Shown: positions 48,501-58,920 of the stretch, in pieces | How positions within the stretch are numbered: position 1 is the stretch's first letter | How the letters are laid out: each line of letters starts with the position of its first letter | DNA from: Cryptomeria japonica | Taxonomy: Eukaryota > Streptophyta > Pinopsida > Cupressales > Cupressaceae | Assembly: GCF_030272615.1 (NCBI RefSeq) | Contig: NC_081407.1 | Coordinates: forward strand, 267,229,574-267,293,573 | Reading direction: 5' to 3' | Length of the DNA: 64,000 nucleotides | Position numbers and translations under genes: made by a program | Notes under the pieces: model-generated | Database searches by the model: none | Told to the model about the DNA's origin: nothing | The model's input: only the letters and a program-made list of their open reading frames with translations

Positions 48501-51500
48501 CTAGTCTAGCACGTCATCTACCCCTCGATCTTGCTGATCAATATTTCGGGAAGGTAGGGAACACACTAGAGGAGGAACATCCAACACAACAGATGGAGCT
48601 ATCACAAGATCCAAAAAAGGGCTATGTTCATGTTCCGAGCCACATTGTTCTTGTCTAGGAGCTCGGATAAGTGCTTTAGAAAATTCATTAGATAAATGGT
48701 TATCAATATCAACAAGTTCATATTCACTATCAGAAGCAAGAGAAGTAGCATTTTCATCATGAATAACATTTTCATCTATAGCATCATCAAGATTTATAAA
48801 AATAGGGTCTTTAATTCGCACAGGATCAAGACCATCATGCATCTTATGTTTAGGAGATTTTGGAGAAAATGGAATAATGCTTGTTGAAGGTGTTTTTGGA
48901 GATTGCAAAGTTTGAGAAGCAGCTGCTTGAGCTCTAAGACGATGCTTTCGTCGGCGTTCACGTGCAGAACGATTTCGTCTAGTCTTAGTAGGAAGTGAAG
49001 AAGATTGAGGAGGAGGAATGTTCTCATCCTTATCACTTGGGTGTTTAGGTTGTGGTCTCTTAGGCTGGATAATAGGAGAAGAAGAAGGTCTCTTCTCTCT
49101 ATAAAAAGAAGGAGGAGGGACTGCTCCATACAAAGGAGGAATATTTGGTTTAGGAAGAAGACCAAGTCCATCATGACGAGGAGGTATAGGTCTACTTTTA
49201 GGAAGTTTATTAATCATAGGCATAGTCACATCCATAGGGATGGGTTGGGAATCTTCTTGAGGAAAGACATTAGTTTTATCTTTCAAAGGAAGAACTTCCT
49301 TCTCAAGAATGATAGGAATGTCAAGTTTGGGTGTTCTAGGTTCACTTAGAGATAGGATCATATCTGTTTTCCACTTTTGATAAGATTTGAAAAGATGATC
49401 ACTTCGCGGAGGAAGAGATTGGAATTGTTTAGGCCAAAAGTAATCAATAGGAACGCTAGAAGTTCTTTCAACTGGTTTAAAGAGACTATGATTGACAGTA
49501 ACAACTTCACCATTATGGGAAAATTTCAAACACTTATGAATAGGAGAAGCAATAGCTTTCATGGAAGATAGCCAAGGATAGCCAAGCTTCACACGAAATT
49601 GTTCGGAAGATGGAATAATAGCAAAGTCCACATCAAGGGATTTGTTACAGACCTCAATAGGCAATGTAATAGAACCAATTGCAGGAGAAGAAAATGCATC
49701 AAATAGTTTCACAATCACATCTGTTTTGTCATATATCACTTGATTCAATTGCAAAGTAAAAAGAAATTCTTCAGTAATAACATTAACCATGCACGAAGGA
49801 TCAATAAGCACTCCACGGCAAGGTGTATTCTTGATTTTTGCAACTATGTATAAAGGACCATCAGGTGCCCTAATGGTTTCACTGGAATCAAATGTGATGG
49901 AAGGTTCTTTAGGGTTTTCTTGCTGCTCTACAAAGTTAATCACATTTGGAGTCATAGACACAAGACCATCAAATGAAAAAGAGGAATCATTAGTCTCAAT
50001 TGCATTAGAGGTATGAGAAGGTAATGGATCAGTGAAAATCTGAAGATTTTGATTAGGAGGAGCTACAGATGTATTGCCTTTATCATTCACTCCAGAAACA
50101 GAGATAGTATTATTATCAATCAAATCTTGAATTTTACCCTTCAAAGAAAAACATTTTTCAGTATCATGCCCAGGCTGACGATGAAATTGACAAAAAGCTT
50201 TGTTATCAAAATAAGGTGAAGTAATCTTTGCAGGATCAATTTGCCTTATAGGAGGAAGAGTAAGCACATTTTGTTCCAATAACTTATTCATAATACTATG
50301 CAATGATTCATTCAAAGGAGTATACTTTCTTTCTTTCTTGAAAAATTTAGAAATAGGAGGCACACCTGATGCTGCATTCACATTGTTGTTGATGATGTTT
50401 TCATTGAATTTGATGGAATCTCTGTTCGGTTTAAACTTCCCAAATGGTTGTTGATTGCTATCACCCTTATCACTCGGAGCCATAGGATGTGATTGTTCCA
50501 TTTGACTCACAGTCAGTTGATAATTGTGAAGAGTTGCACACAACTGTTGGAAAGAAGTAAACTTAGAAAACAGAAGTTTGTCTCGAATATCTTTTTGTAA
50601 ATTAGAAATAAAGATTCTTTGAATATCATTGTCAGGCACTGGAAAAGAAATTTGAGCATACAAATGCTTATATCTACCAATGAAATCAGTCACTTTTTCT
50701 TTAACACCTTGTTTACAATGCATTAAATCAATCAAAGTAACTTTAGGACTTATATTGTTTTGAAATTGTTGAATGAAGGCATTTGCAAGTTGTTCGAAAG
50801 AAGTAATAGAATAAGAAGGCAATGAGCAATACCATTGTAGGGCTTTATCTCTTAATGTTCTAGTAAACAGTTTTGCAAGCAACCTTTGGTCATAAGCAAA
50901 ATCAGTACATATTGTTTGAAAAGTCTTAACATGTGTTAGAGGATCACCTTTACCATTATAGAGCTCCAAATGTGGGATTTCAACATGTTTAGGAGGGATA
51001 GCTCGAACAATGTCAAGAGAAAGTGGGCTCGCAACATCAAATGTGGGCACACTAAACTTAGATTGATTCATAGAGGCGATTTGCTGCTGTAAAGAAGAGA
51101 CAGTTTGTGCAAGATTGTTAATGGTCGCTTCAGTCGAAGAATTCATATTAGATGTGTTAGATTGAGATGGAGGTGTTATGTTATTGAAAGAAGGTAAAGA
51201 GTAAGGTGGTGGGACCCTATGATAATTAGTCATAGGAGATGATTGGACAAGAGGAACACTACAAGGAGGAATGGAATGATTGAATGAATTGCCCCCTTGC
51301 GTCATGTTCATTTGTGGAGATGTAATAGGGACACTCATTGAAGGAATGAATGAAGAAGTTGGATTGAATGAAGGAAGAGGGTTAATTGAAGAAGAAGGAT
51401 TGCCCCCATGACTGGTGATCATAGGAGGAGTGTCTTGTGTAGAAGTAGCCATTATGTTTGATGTAAAGGTAGGTATGCTAGCAATAGAAGTCATCAAAGG

Positions 51501-51926
51501 AATAGAATGATTGACTTGAGTAGGAGGTTGTGTATAACCCAAATTTTCAGCACAACTCTTCATAGGCATCACATTCGAATCCACAATGTGTGCAATACCA
51601 CGCAAAATATCAATTCCATTCTTATCACTTTGAAGCATACGTTTTAGACCCTCAATTAAAGGAAGAGCTTGACTATCGGGGTATTCTTGAGACATCCATT
51701 GTCGAAAATCGTCAAATTGTTTATCCAATTTCGAAAGTTGTTCTACAGAAACCTCATGGAGAGCTTCTTCATCATTAGGAGGATTAGAGGAATTACCCAT
51801 GTCCTCGTTAAAAAGGCTATTCAAATTAGGTTCCATCTCCTTGGTAATTAAACCTCGGAAAGACTTAACTCTACGGCTTCGTCTAACGTGAATAGTGTAA
51901 GTAGGGCTTATTGTTGTAAAACTCAT
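48501..51926 (-). CDS. Intact gag plus protease-like ORF of the LTR element (1141 aa)
   Basis: One uninterrupted ORF. Residues 1-300 are low-complexity and rich in Ser, Pro and Asn. A retrotransposon gag (capsid-like) domain lies at about 315-475 (LELYNGKGDPLTHVKTFQ, DKALQWYCSLP). A zinc-binding CQFHRQPGHDTEKC follows at 579-592. A retropepsin-like fold spans about 690-815 (YIVAKIKNTPCRGVLIDPSC, LGYPWLSSM). The active-site triplet is DPS, not Asp-Ser/Thr-Gly, so proteolysis is doubtful. The C-terminal third is a Pro/Arg-rich tail with RRNRSARERRRKHRLRAQ (983-1000), a likely nucleic-acid-binding patch, and an acidic end. No reverse transcriptase follows. M31 (51836) is an alternative start. 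Confidence 0.85.
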   Translation of the reverse strand: MSFTTISPTYTIHVRRSRRVKSFRGLITKEMEPNLNSLFNEDMGNSSNPPNDEEALHEVSVEQLSKLDKQFDDFRQWMSQEYPDSQALPLIEGLKRMLQSDKNGIDILRGIAHIVDSNVMPMKSCAENLGYTQPPTQVNHSIPLMTSIASIPTFTSNIMATSTQDTPPMITSHGGNPSSSINPLPSFNPTSSFIPSMSVPITSPQMNMTQGGNSFNHSIPPCSVPLVQSSPMTNYHRVPPPYSLPSFNNITPPSQSNTSNMNSSTEATINNLAQTVSSLQQQIASMNQSKFSVPTFDVASPLSLDIVRAIPPKHVEIPHLELYNGKGDPLTHVKTFQTICTDFAYDQRLLAKLFTRTLRDKALQWYCSLPSYSITSFEQLANAFIQQFQNNISPKVTLIDLMHCKQGVKEKVTDFIGRYKHLYAQISFPVPDNDIQRIFISNLQKDIRDKLLFSKFTSFQQLCATLHNYQLTVSQMEQSHPMAPSDKGDSNQQPFGKFKPNRDSIKFNENIINNNVNAASGVPPISKFFKKERKYTPLNESLHSIMNKLLEQNVLTLPPIRQIDPAKITSPYFDNKAFCQFHRQPGHDTEKCFSLKGKIQDLIDNNTISVSGVNDKGNTSVAPPNQNLQIFTDPLPSHTSNAIETNDSSFSFDGLVSMTPNVINFVEQQENPKEPSITFDSSETIRAPDGPLYIVAKIKNTPCRGVLIDPSCMVNVITEEFLFTLQLNQVIYDKTDVIVKLFDAFSSPAIGSITLPIEVCNKSLDVDFAIIPSSEQFRVKLGYPWLSSMKAIASPIHKCLKFSHNGEVVTVNHSLFKPVERTSSVPIDYFWPKQFQSLPPRSDHLFKSYQKWKTDMILSLSEPRTPKLDIPIILEKEVLPLKDKTNVFPQEDSQPIPMDVTMPMINKLPKSRPIPPRHDGLGLLPKPNIPPLYGAVPPPSFYREKRPSSSPIIQPKRPQPKHPSDKDENIPPPQSSSLPTKTRRNRSARERRRKHRLRAQAAASQTLQSPKTPSTSIIPFSPKSPKHKMHDGLDPVRIKDPIFINLDDAIDENVIHDENATSLASDSEYELVDIDNHLSNEFSKALIRAPRQEQCGSEHEHSPFLDLVIAPSVVLDVPPLVCSLPSRNIDQQDRGVDDVLD

Positions 51927-53085
51927 GCACTAGAGAGGGAGAGAAAATTTTGATTTTAGAGGTAGCAATTTTCAGTAAAATCAGCCAATCTTCTGGATTT
52001 AAGCTGTTAAATGCAATCACGACAATCTCCCGAAATTTCAGAAAAAATGTCAGGGACCGTGGCGCTTCGGAGTGCACACGGTCCTGGCAACTTTTTTCGA
52101 AATTTGTAGGGATGAAAGTTATGATGATTTTGGAGCTAATCTGAAAAAATTGAGTGGTTTTACGATCTGTAGATAGGCCAAATTAAAGTTGCAATCTCAA
52201 AATTGAACCCTACCCAGATTGTCGAAAAATGCAAAATTTGAATTTTGAAAAAAGAGAGGGAAACTGAAATTTTGAATTTTATGATTTTAGAGGGAATGTC
52301 AAGAGCAATACAAATTTTGAAATTTAAAAATTGACCCAATTTCACGCAAAATTCAATTTTGAAAGCGGAAATTAAAGTTGTTGTAATTAAGCACTTAATT
52401 TCAAAAGTCACAAATTGTAAGAATTTGAATAAAGCACTTAAATTTTTAATGAATGCAAACACACTTTTCAGATTTAGGACAGTAAGAACACAATTTTGAC
52501 ACAAAATTTCAATTTCAATGATTTTTGAATGATTAGAAGCGTTAATCCAAGCAATCCCTAGACCAACTTTGACTTTAATTTTGAAAGTGTTATAATTGAT
52601 AAAATCAGCCAAAATTCTGGATTTTAGTAGAAAAATACAGTAAGATCTAGCTCCCAAAATTTTGGAAAAATTGTCAGGGACGATGGCGCTCGGAGTGCAC
52701 ACGGTCCTCACAACTTTTTTCCAAATTTTCAGGGATGAAAGATATTGTGATTTTATTGCGGAATCCAAAGTTACAGCTGATTTGGAGATGTTTTGATCAG
52801 TGAAATTGTCGGACAAAGGTTGAATCAAGAGGGTTTCAAAAATTAGGGTTTTAACACTTAACCACTTAATTTTAAAATTAAAGCATAGATATGAATTGAT
52901 AATTTGTAATAGAAGGATAGATCTAAAACAAGCATTAACATTTAGACATTTCACAAGTTCAATTACTAAAAAGAAAATTTAGGGTTTTTATGCAATCAAC
53001 CTCTAAAATTTTGCAAAAGATCAAACATGGAAATGTAATCAAGGAATCCAATTTTCAGATCTAATTATGAATAATCAGAAAGGAT
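51927..53085 (-). other. Transcribed leader of the gag-only element
   Basis: About 1.16 kb between primer site and ORF, made of A/T-rich phrases such as AATTTTGAAATT. It contains two ~157-bp direct repeats (51977-52135 and 52601-52758). Each centres on a GC-rich near-palindrome: 52053-52084, with perfect 8-bp arms GGACCGTG/CACGGTCC, and 52677-52707. An ORF at 52160-52954 lacks any domain and is probably chance. Confidence 0.75.
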
Positions 53086-53104
53086 GTTCACGTCGGGTTC
53101 ACCA
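53086..53104 (-). other. Primer-binding site of the gag-only element
   Basis: On the minus strand the interior begins TTT then TGGTGAACCCGACGTGAAC. It is not the initiator-Met site, and the same core occurs in the old element at 31513. Confidence 0.75.
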
Positions 53105-53107
53105 AAA

Positions 53108-54330
53108 TGTAAAGTGGAAAATCGCGATCGAACCCTAGTTGCTCTCCCCTCTTCCAACTCCGAGGAGAGAGAAGGGAGATTCACTCTAGGGTTGATGGTT
53201 TTCACTTAGGGGAGAGACTTTACATTCAAAAGAGGGGTTGAAACCCACAAGATCCAATCCCACGCAATGCAAGATTGGATGCTAAATGAGTTTCAAGGGT
53301 TATGACAGCAAGGCTACCCTCTTTTGTAAAGAATGTTGATAGAGGAATTAAGCTAGGAATGCATAGAAAGTGAGAAAAATTCGCTTATAAACTGAGATAG
53401 GAATACAGTATGAAGCTGCGGACCTAGAATTAGTAGTAAAATGTTGATACGGCGCTGTCCTGTAAATTTGAGCGAAAGTTGCCAGGATGATGGCGCCCGA
53501 GCGCCACGGTCCTCCGAAAAATCCGCGAAACGAAGGGGGATCTGTTCGTCTCTGCACAAGGATTCCAGATCTTCAATTTCAGCTGCGTACCTACAACCTA
53601 CACATAGAAAAGCGAAGACGATTGGGGGGTTAGGGATTAGGGGTTTGCCTTTAGGTCAAACCCCGGTTTTGGAATTAACCAAGAAATGAGCAATGCTGTA
53701 AATGTAAATGTCTGTAATGTAAAACAAGTACTAATACCTTGTTGTAAGGATGTTTGTATCCTTATGTGCAAAGGTATAGATGTTGTTGTTTGTTGTATGT
53801 TGTATGTTGTATGTAGCATGTAGTATGTGATCTCCTCTTCAATGGTTGAATCCTTGTCTTGAATGCAACACTTAGCCTTGAATGGAGACTTGAAATGATC
53901 AATTGCTTGAAGGAATGCTTGAATGCTTGAATGCTTGAGTATAGTTTCCACGCTTTTTCCGTCCTGTATGTGTCTCTCCAAATGAGAGAGGAAAATGTAG
54001 TTTATATACTTGTCATTTAGGGCTGATAGACTGATTTTCCCGACCTTAGGCCGACCAGGAAAGATAATTTTCCAATTTGCAAACATAAAGACCCGAAGTC
54101 CAAAAGAGACCGGGCCCAAAATAGGACCCAGGGACCAGGGCGCTGGGCGCTCTGGTCCCACCTCCCGGGACAGCAGGGTGCAAAGGAGGTTCAGGCCAGG
54201 GTGTAAGAAAATGTAGTTTTCAGTGTCATAATCAGGTTTCGGGGTCTCCATTCAGGTTGCGTGTTGCGTCGCCATCGTGAAGACTGAAATGCAGTCAAAA
54301 TTTCAAGTGTCGCAATTTTAGGACGCTACA
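53108..54330 (-). repeat. 5' LTR of the gag-only element
   Basis: Same limits and length as the other LTR. TATA box at 54000-54009 on the minus strand. Palindromes at 54132-54158 and 53485-53512. Confidence 0.93.
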
Positions 54331-54335
54331 ATAAC

Positions 54336-55089
54336 ATGTTATATCTTCTTTGTTTCATTATTTTGGTTCTAATTTTTTGTTATTGTAGTATGTAGTTAGC
54401 CATGGATAATCATTGATTAGAATAGGGATGGTCTTTTGTAATGGTTGTTGGTGTTATAAGGAGCTCTTGTATTCTTCCTTAAGATTGCAATGAAAGTTTA
54501 ATAACATCTTTTGTTCTATTGACAAAGGTTGTGCGCATAGGTGCATGTGATTTATTAAGAGGAGATGCTAGATCATGATGTCATGATATGTTCTTGATTC
54601 TACAATCGGAACTTTGATAGTGGCCTTGTTGACCCAGTCCTCTTTAGTTTCGAGTATAAATCATTTTATTGGAGCTTCATGATCTTGTATGGTTGCATTT
54701 GAAGTTGACATGGATTTATTAGTGGATTTTCAAGGATTGATTAGTGATATATTGATTAATAAATATAGTGGTTTGAGTGATAAAGGAGATTAATAGTTTG
54801 ATTTATATAATAATCATTATTATTCATCATTCTATGATTTGTTATGTGATTTTATATATTACTTTACTTATGGATATATAGTCAATGTGGTTCTCATAGT
54901 TCACATTATTCACCTTATTGTGACCCTTTCCTAGGAAATATGTTCAATTTTTTTATGTATCATGTGATATCACACCACCTTTTGATGTCCACAATAACTC
55001 ATCTTTACATCCTTTTAAGGTTTTTCATGATATATATTTGAGCAATTGTGAAGTGCCTTATTATTCATATAATATTAAAAAAAAAATCA
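54336..55089. other. Intergenic DNA, no gene seen
   Basis: AT-rich sequence between the LTR element and the second LINE. The single-copy pre-insertion sequence TTACATAAC|ATGTTATATC can be reconstructed across the LTR element. Confidence 0.55.
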
Positions 55090-55783
55090 CCACCCACTGC
55101 TGATGAGGAGAATATGATTCTATCTTGTACTCCTCCTTTAGTCACCAAGAAGACGAATTCTTGTCTCATCTGACTGATCTCCCTAGTTGAATTGGAAGAC
55201 ATTTTTTTTGGGATGCGTAAGGGAAAATCCCTTGGCTCAGATGGATTCCTTATATATTTTTTTAGGAATTTTGTTGGATCTGTTGGAGGTGATGTGGGAA
55301 TCTCATGTTAGCAAGAAGATGCTTCAGGCCTTGAATTCTACTTTTCTTGTCCTTATTCCAAAAAAGGAGGGAGCTAATAAATTTGATTTCTTCTAGCCTA
55401 TTTCTCTTTATAATGTGGTGTACAAAATTATTGTTAAACTGATTGCGGAGAGGATCAAGCTCTATCTCCCTTCTATGATCTTGGTTAAGCAAAGGGGTTT
55501 TTTGGTAGGAAGGAAAATTATGGATGGCGTGTTGGTTGCTTTTGAATCCATTCATTCTATGGCAGTTTCTAAGGAGAAATCTATTTTTATCAAATTGGAT
55601 ATGGCCAAGGCTTATGATAGAGTTAAGTGGATTTTTTTGTAGAAGATTCTCATAGCCTTTGGATTTTGTCATGTGTTTGTAAGCTAGATGATGAGTTCTT
55701 CCACCTCGTCCTCTTTCTTGATTATTACTAATGGTGAGCCTTCTAAGTTATTTGGAGCTTTGAGGGGTTTTCATCAAGGAGAT
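55090..55783 (+). pseudogene. Second LINE, N-terminal reverse transcriptase part
   Basis: Reads SLGSDGF-like sequence, then LNSTFLVLIPKKEGANKFDF, a stop replacing the residue before PISLYNVVYKIIVKLIAERI, then KQRGFLVGRKIMDG and motif A KLDMAKAYDRVKW. It ends at HQGD, where the family continues PLSP. The short LTR element interrupts exactly here. Confidence 0.85.
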
Positions 55784-57933
55784 TGATGCAGACAAGGTAG
55801 GGAAGTCTAATGAAGGACAAACCAACCTTACAACCTCAAACATAAACACCATGAAAGACACCAGTAACCGGTTGACACAATACAAGTTATAATGGGGGAA
55901 AACATAAAAGATAAATCTTTATAACAATTTAATGCATTACATGTGCCCTCAGACTTTACACATGTTGGACCACAACTCAGGTTTACAAAACAATTATTAC
56001 AACTCAAATCTATGATCTGCAAATCATCTGCTCAATAATTCGGCCTTTGGTAACAGTCTGCACTGTCTGCATTGATTCGGACCTCAGTCCCTCTGGACTT
56101 TAGTCCCCCCAGACTAGAATCTCTTCGAAAAATACATCTGTTCTGAATCTTTTCTTCATCATACGTCCATCCCCTCAAATAAATCTCCTATCATCCTCTT
56201 TATACCATCAACAAGAAACAACAATTCGATCAAGTTGGCCAAAGATCCACCAATTCATAATGAAACGTGCAAACAATAATATGACAACCCAAATTACCAA
56301 GAACATCTCCAACAATGCATAGAACTTCGTGCGGACCCCCAAGAACATCAGTCAGGTCCAAAACAATATCTCCCAATGATCTGCAAGTCATGGAAACCAT
56401 CTGCAACCCAATTCTTCTCTGCTCCACACAATGTAAGACCAACTGGTAAGAACACACCAACACCAAACCAATACCGGAATCAATATCTCACTTAGATCAA
56501 ATCCAAATCCCATGAATCTCAAATATGTTTAATACAACGATCTCCAGATGCTAAATCCAAATCCGCAACTCTAAATTCTCAAACATGAAGAAATGCAACA
56601 ATCTCCAACCAACTCCACTGCTAATAGCTCCAACGGATGAACTATTCAAATTATCTTGCATCAAACTCTTGGGGTTAATTCAAAAGTGAGTACCATCACT
56701 TGATATGCCACATGCCACAACCAATGCTACAACAAATCTATTTCGACGATCTATTCATAGATACTTTCATCTACCTCAAGTTTGGCGGTCTGACTACAAG
56801 TTCCAGTTGCCTCTCCTCGGCAGTCTACTAGACAACCTTGTAGCCTGCCTCAATTCAATGATCTATTCATGTCCACCTATCAACTGCATCAAGTTCAAGC
56901 TCCTAGGTTTGGCGATCTACTTGTAGGTCTTGCACTGCCTCAACGTTCGACAATCTGAACAAGTCTTCAAGATGCCTCAAGTTCTTTTCATCCAATCGAT
57001 TCACAACCAGCTCTTCCTCCATCAACAAGTTCATAACCAAATATAATACCACTTGATGGAGACAAGGTAGGGATGTCAAATGAAGGACAACCCAACCTTG
57101 CAGCCTCAAACATAAACACCATGAAAGATACCGGTAACCGATCGACACAAGACAGGGTATAATCAGGGAAAACATAAAAGAGCAATATTTATATCGATTT
57201 AATGCATTACATGTTCCCTCAGGTGTTACACATGCTGGACCACATCCCAGGTTTACAAAATAATTCTTACGACTCAAATATATGATCCGTAAATCATATG
57301 CTCAACAATTCGGCCTTTGGTAACAATCTGCACTGTCTACATTGATCTGGACCTCAGTCCCTCCGGACTTTAGTCCCCTCGGACCAAAATCTCTCTGGAA
57401 ACTATATTTGTTTGGAATATTTTCTTCGTTGGACCTCCATCCCCTCAAATAAATCTCCTATCTTCCTCTTTATACCATCCGCAAGCAACAACTCGATCAA
57501 GTCGGCCAAAGATCCACTAGTTCATAATGAAACATGCAAACAATAATTTATGACGGTCCAAATTACCAAGAACATCTCCAACAATGCATAGAACTTTGCG
57601 TGGATCCCCAAGACCATCGGTTAGGTCCAAAACAACATCTCCCAATGATCTACAAGTCACGAAAATGATTTGCAAGCCAATTCTTCTCTACTCCACACAA
57701 TGCAAGACCAATCGGTATGAACACACCAACACCGGACCAATACCATAATCGATATCTCACCAAAATCAAATCCAAATGCCATCAATCTCGAATATGTTTA
57801 AGACACCGATATCCAAATGCTAAATCCAAATCCAAAACTCTAAATTCTCAAACATGAAGAAACACAACAATCTCCAAGCAACTCTACTACTAGCGGCTCT
57901 GACCAGATGAACTACTCAAATGCTCTTGCATCA
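55784..57933 (-). mobile_element. Miniature LTR retroelement (2150 bp) inside the LINE
   Basis: Two 880-bp LTRs (55784-56663 and 57054-57933) flank only 390 bp. The flanks are GAGAT (55779-55783) and AAGAT (57934-57938), one mismatch. On the minus strand the interior starts AGTGGTATTATATTTGG, which keeps the TGGTAT core of the initiator-tRNA site. It ends AACCCCAAGAGT beside the LTR start TGATGCAAG, resembling a purine tract. The interior encodes a short gag-like beginning (MEEELVVNRLDEKNLRHLED) that stops soon after. With such long LTRs it is not a typical TRIM, and it must rely on a partner element. Confidence 0.88.
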
Positions 57934-58211
57934 AAGATCCTCTCTCTCCTTATTTGTTTATTATTATGGCTGAGGGCTTGGGTAGATTTATTAAGTCTTA
58001 AGTTTCACAAGGTTTAATTTAGGGGTGGAGCGGGGGTAATGGGATTCCTAGGCATTCTCACCTTCAGTTTGTGGATGATACTGCACTTATGGGGCCTACT
58101 TGTTTTCGTGAGGTTGGATCCTTCAAAAGTATGTTAGATATTTATTTAGCTACTTTGAGTCAAAAATTAAATGAGCACAAGTCTTTTATCTATTTTTTTA
58201 ATACTTTTGAT
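57934..58211 (+). pseudogene. Second LINE, reverse transcriptase part after the LTR insertion
   Basis: Resumes with DPLSPYLFIIMAEGLGRFIK and continues to motif C QFVDDTALMG and SQKLNEHKSFI. The sequence joins exactly with HQGD upstream when the inserted element is removed. Confidence 0.85.
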
Positions 58212-58920
58212 TTCATTCGATGCATGATTGATGAAGGGAAATCCCCTTATAAACCCAAACACACAACAAAACCAAAGAAAATATACAGGAAATTGCAAGA
58301 AAGAAATACTTGCTTTCTATTATCTCAATGAAAGGAAATTACAACATTCATAAAAAAATAACATGCAACAACCACATGGGCATTCTCATAACAATAATCT
58401 ACAAGTCAAGGCCAAGATATGCACTACATGAATTGTCCCCATATAACTCCCATTCATCTTCTTTATATTGTGAAGTTTAAGCACCTAGAATGTTTTGGAA
58501 AGTGTCACTTCCCCCCTTTGAGGTTGACCACTTTTGTATCACATTTCCCTATATTGGAATATGTTAAGAATATGCCCAAAATGGGTTTTGGTGTCCATTG
58601 AGATATTTTGAGAATAATATTTTTATTTTATTTTCCTCCTAAAGTAGCACAACTTTCAGAGGCCATATATTTTAATCTGACAGTTGGATTTTCAATTATC
58701 ATATATTGTCGGAAAGATTGCAAAGAGATCTACACCATGATTTTGTTAGATCTATAAGACCCAGTATGGGGCCTCTAAGACCCTCAAAAATTCATTTGAA
58801 GTTTTATTGCTGAAATTTTCTAGGAAAAAAAAATAGCATCCCTGCCAAAAATAGCCCTTATTGACAAATAAACATTATTTCTAGGTGATGCCAGATTTCT
58901 CTTACACCCTGGATGATCCT
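58212..58920. mobile_element. Unidentified ~700-bp insertion in the LINE
   Basis: LINE coding sequence stops near TTTTGAT (58205-58212) and resumes with CCTGGATCAAGG near 58919-58930 (PGSRIANILWF). TGAT occurs at both junctions and may be a target duplication. No inverted or direct terminal repeats were seen, so the class is unknown and the limits are approximate. Confidence 0.5.

Larger units (their letters stand above)
46534..54330 (-). mobile_element. Complete gag/protease-only LTR retroelement (7797 bp)
   Basis: Both LTRs are exactly 1223 bp (46534-47756 and 53108-54330) and differ at about 26 positions by hand count (2.1%), nearly all transitions. ATAAC flanks the element exactly (46529-46533 and 54331-54335). 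The coding strand is minus: 5' LTR at 53108-54330, primer site at 53086-53104, a ~1.2-kb leader, one ORF (48501-51926), then a non-coding tail and purine tract at 47757-47772. The 5351-bp interior has no reverse transcriptase or integrase. It therefore resembles described TR-GAG-type non-autonomous elements, which carry a gag gene between LTRs and depend on a partner. Confidence 0.93.

Noticed and set aside
52160-52954. 264-codon minus-strand ORF in the leader of the gag-only element
   Set aside because: Its composition follows the A/T-rich AATTTTGAAATT leader repeats, it has no domain, and the two direct repeats lie partly inside it. I treat it as a chance ORF.
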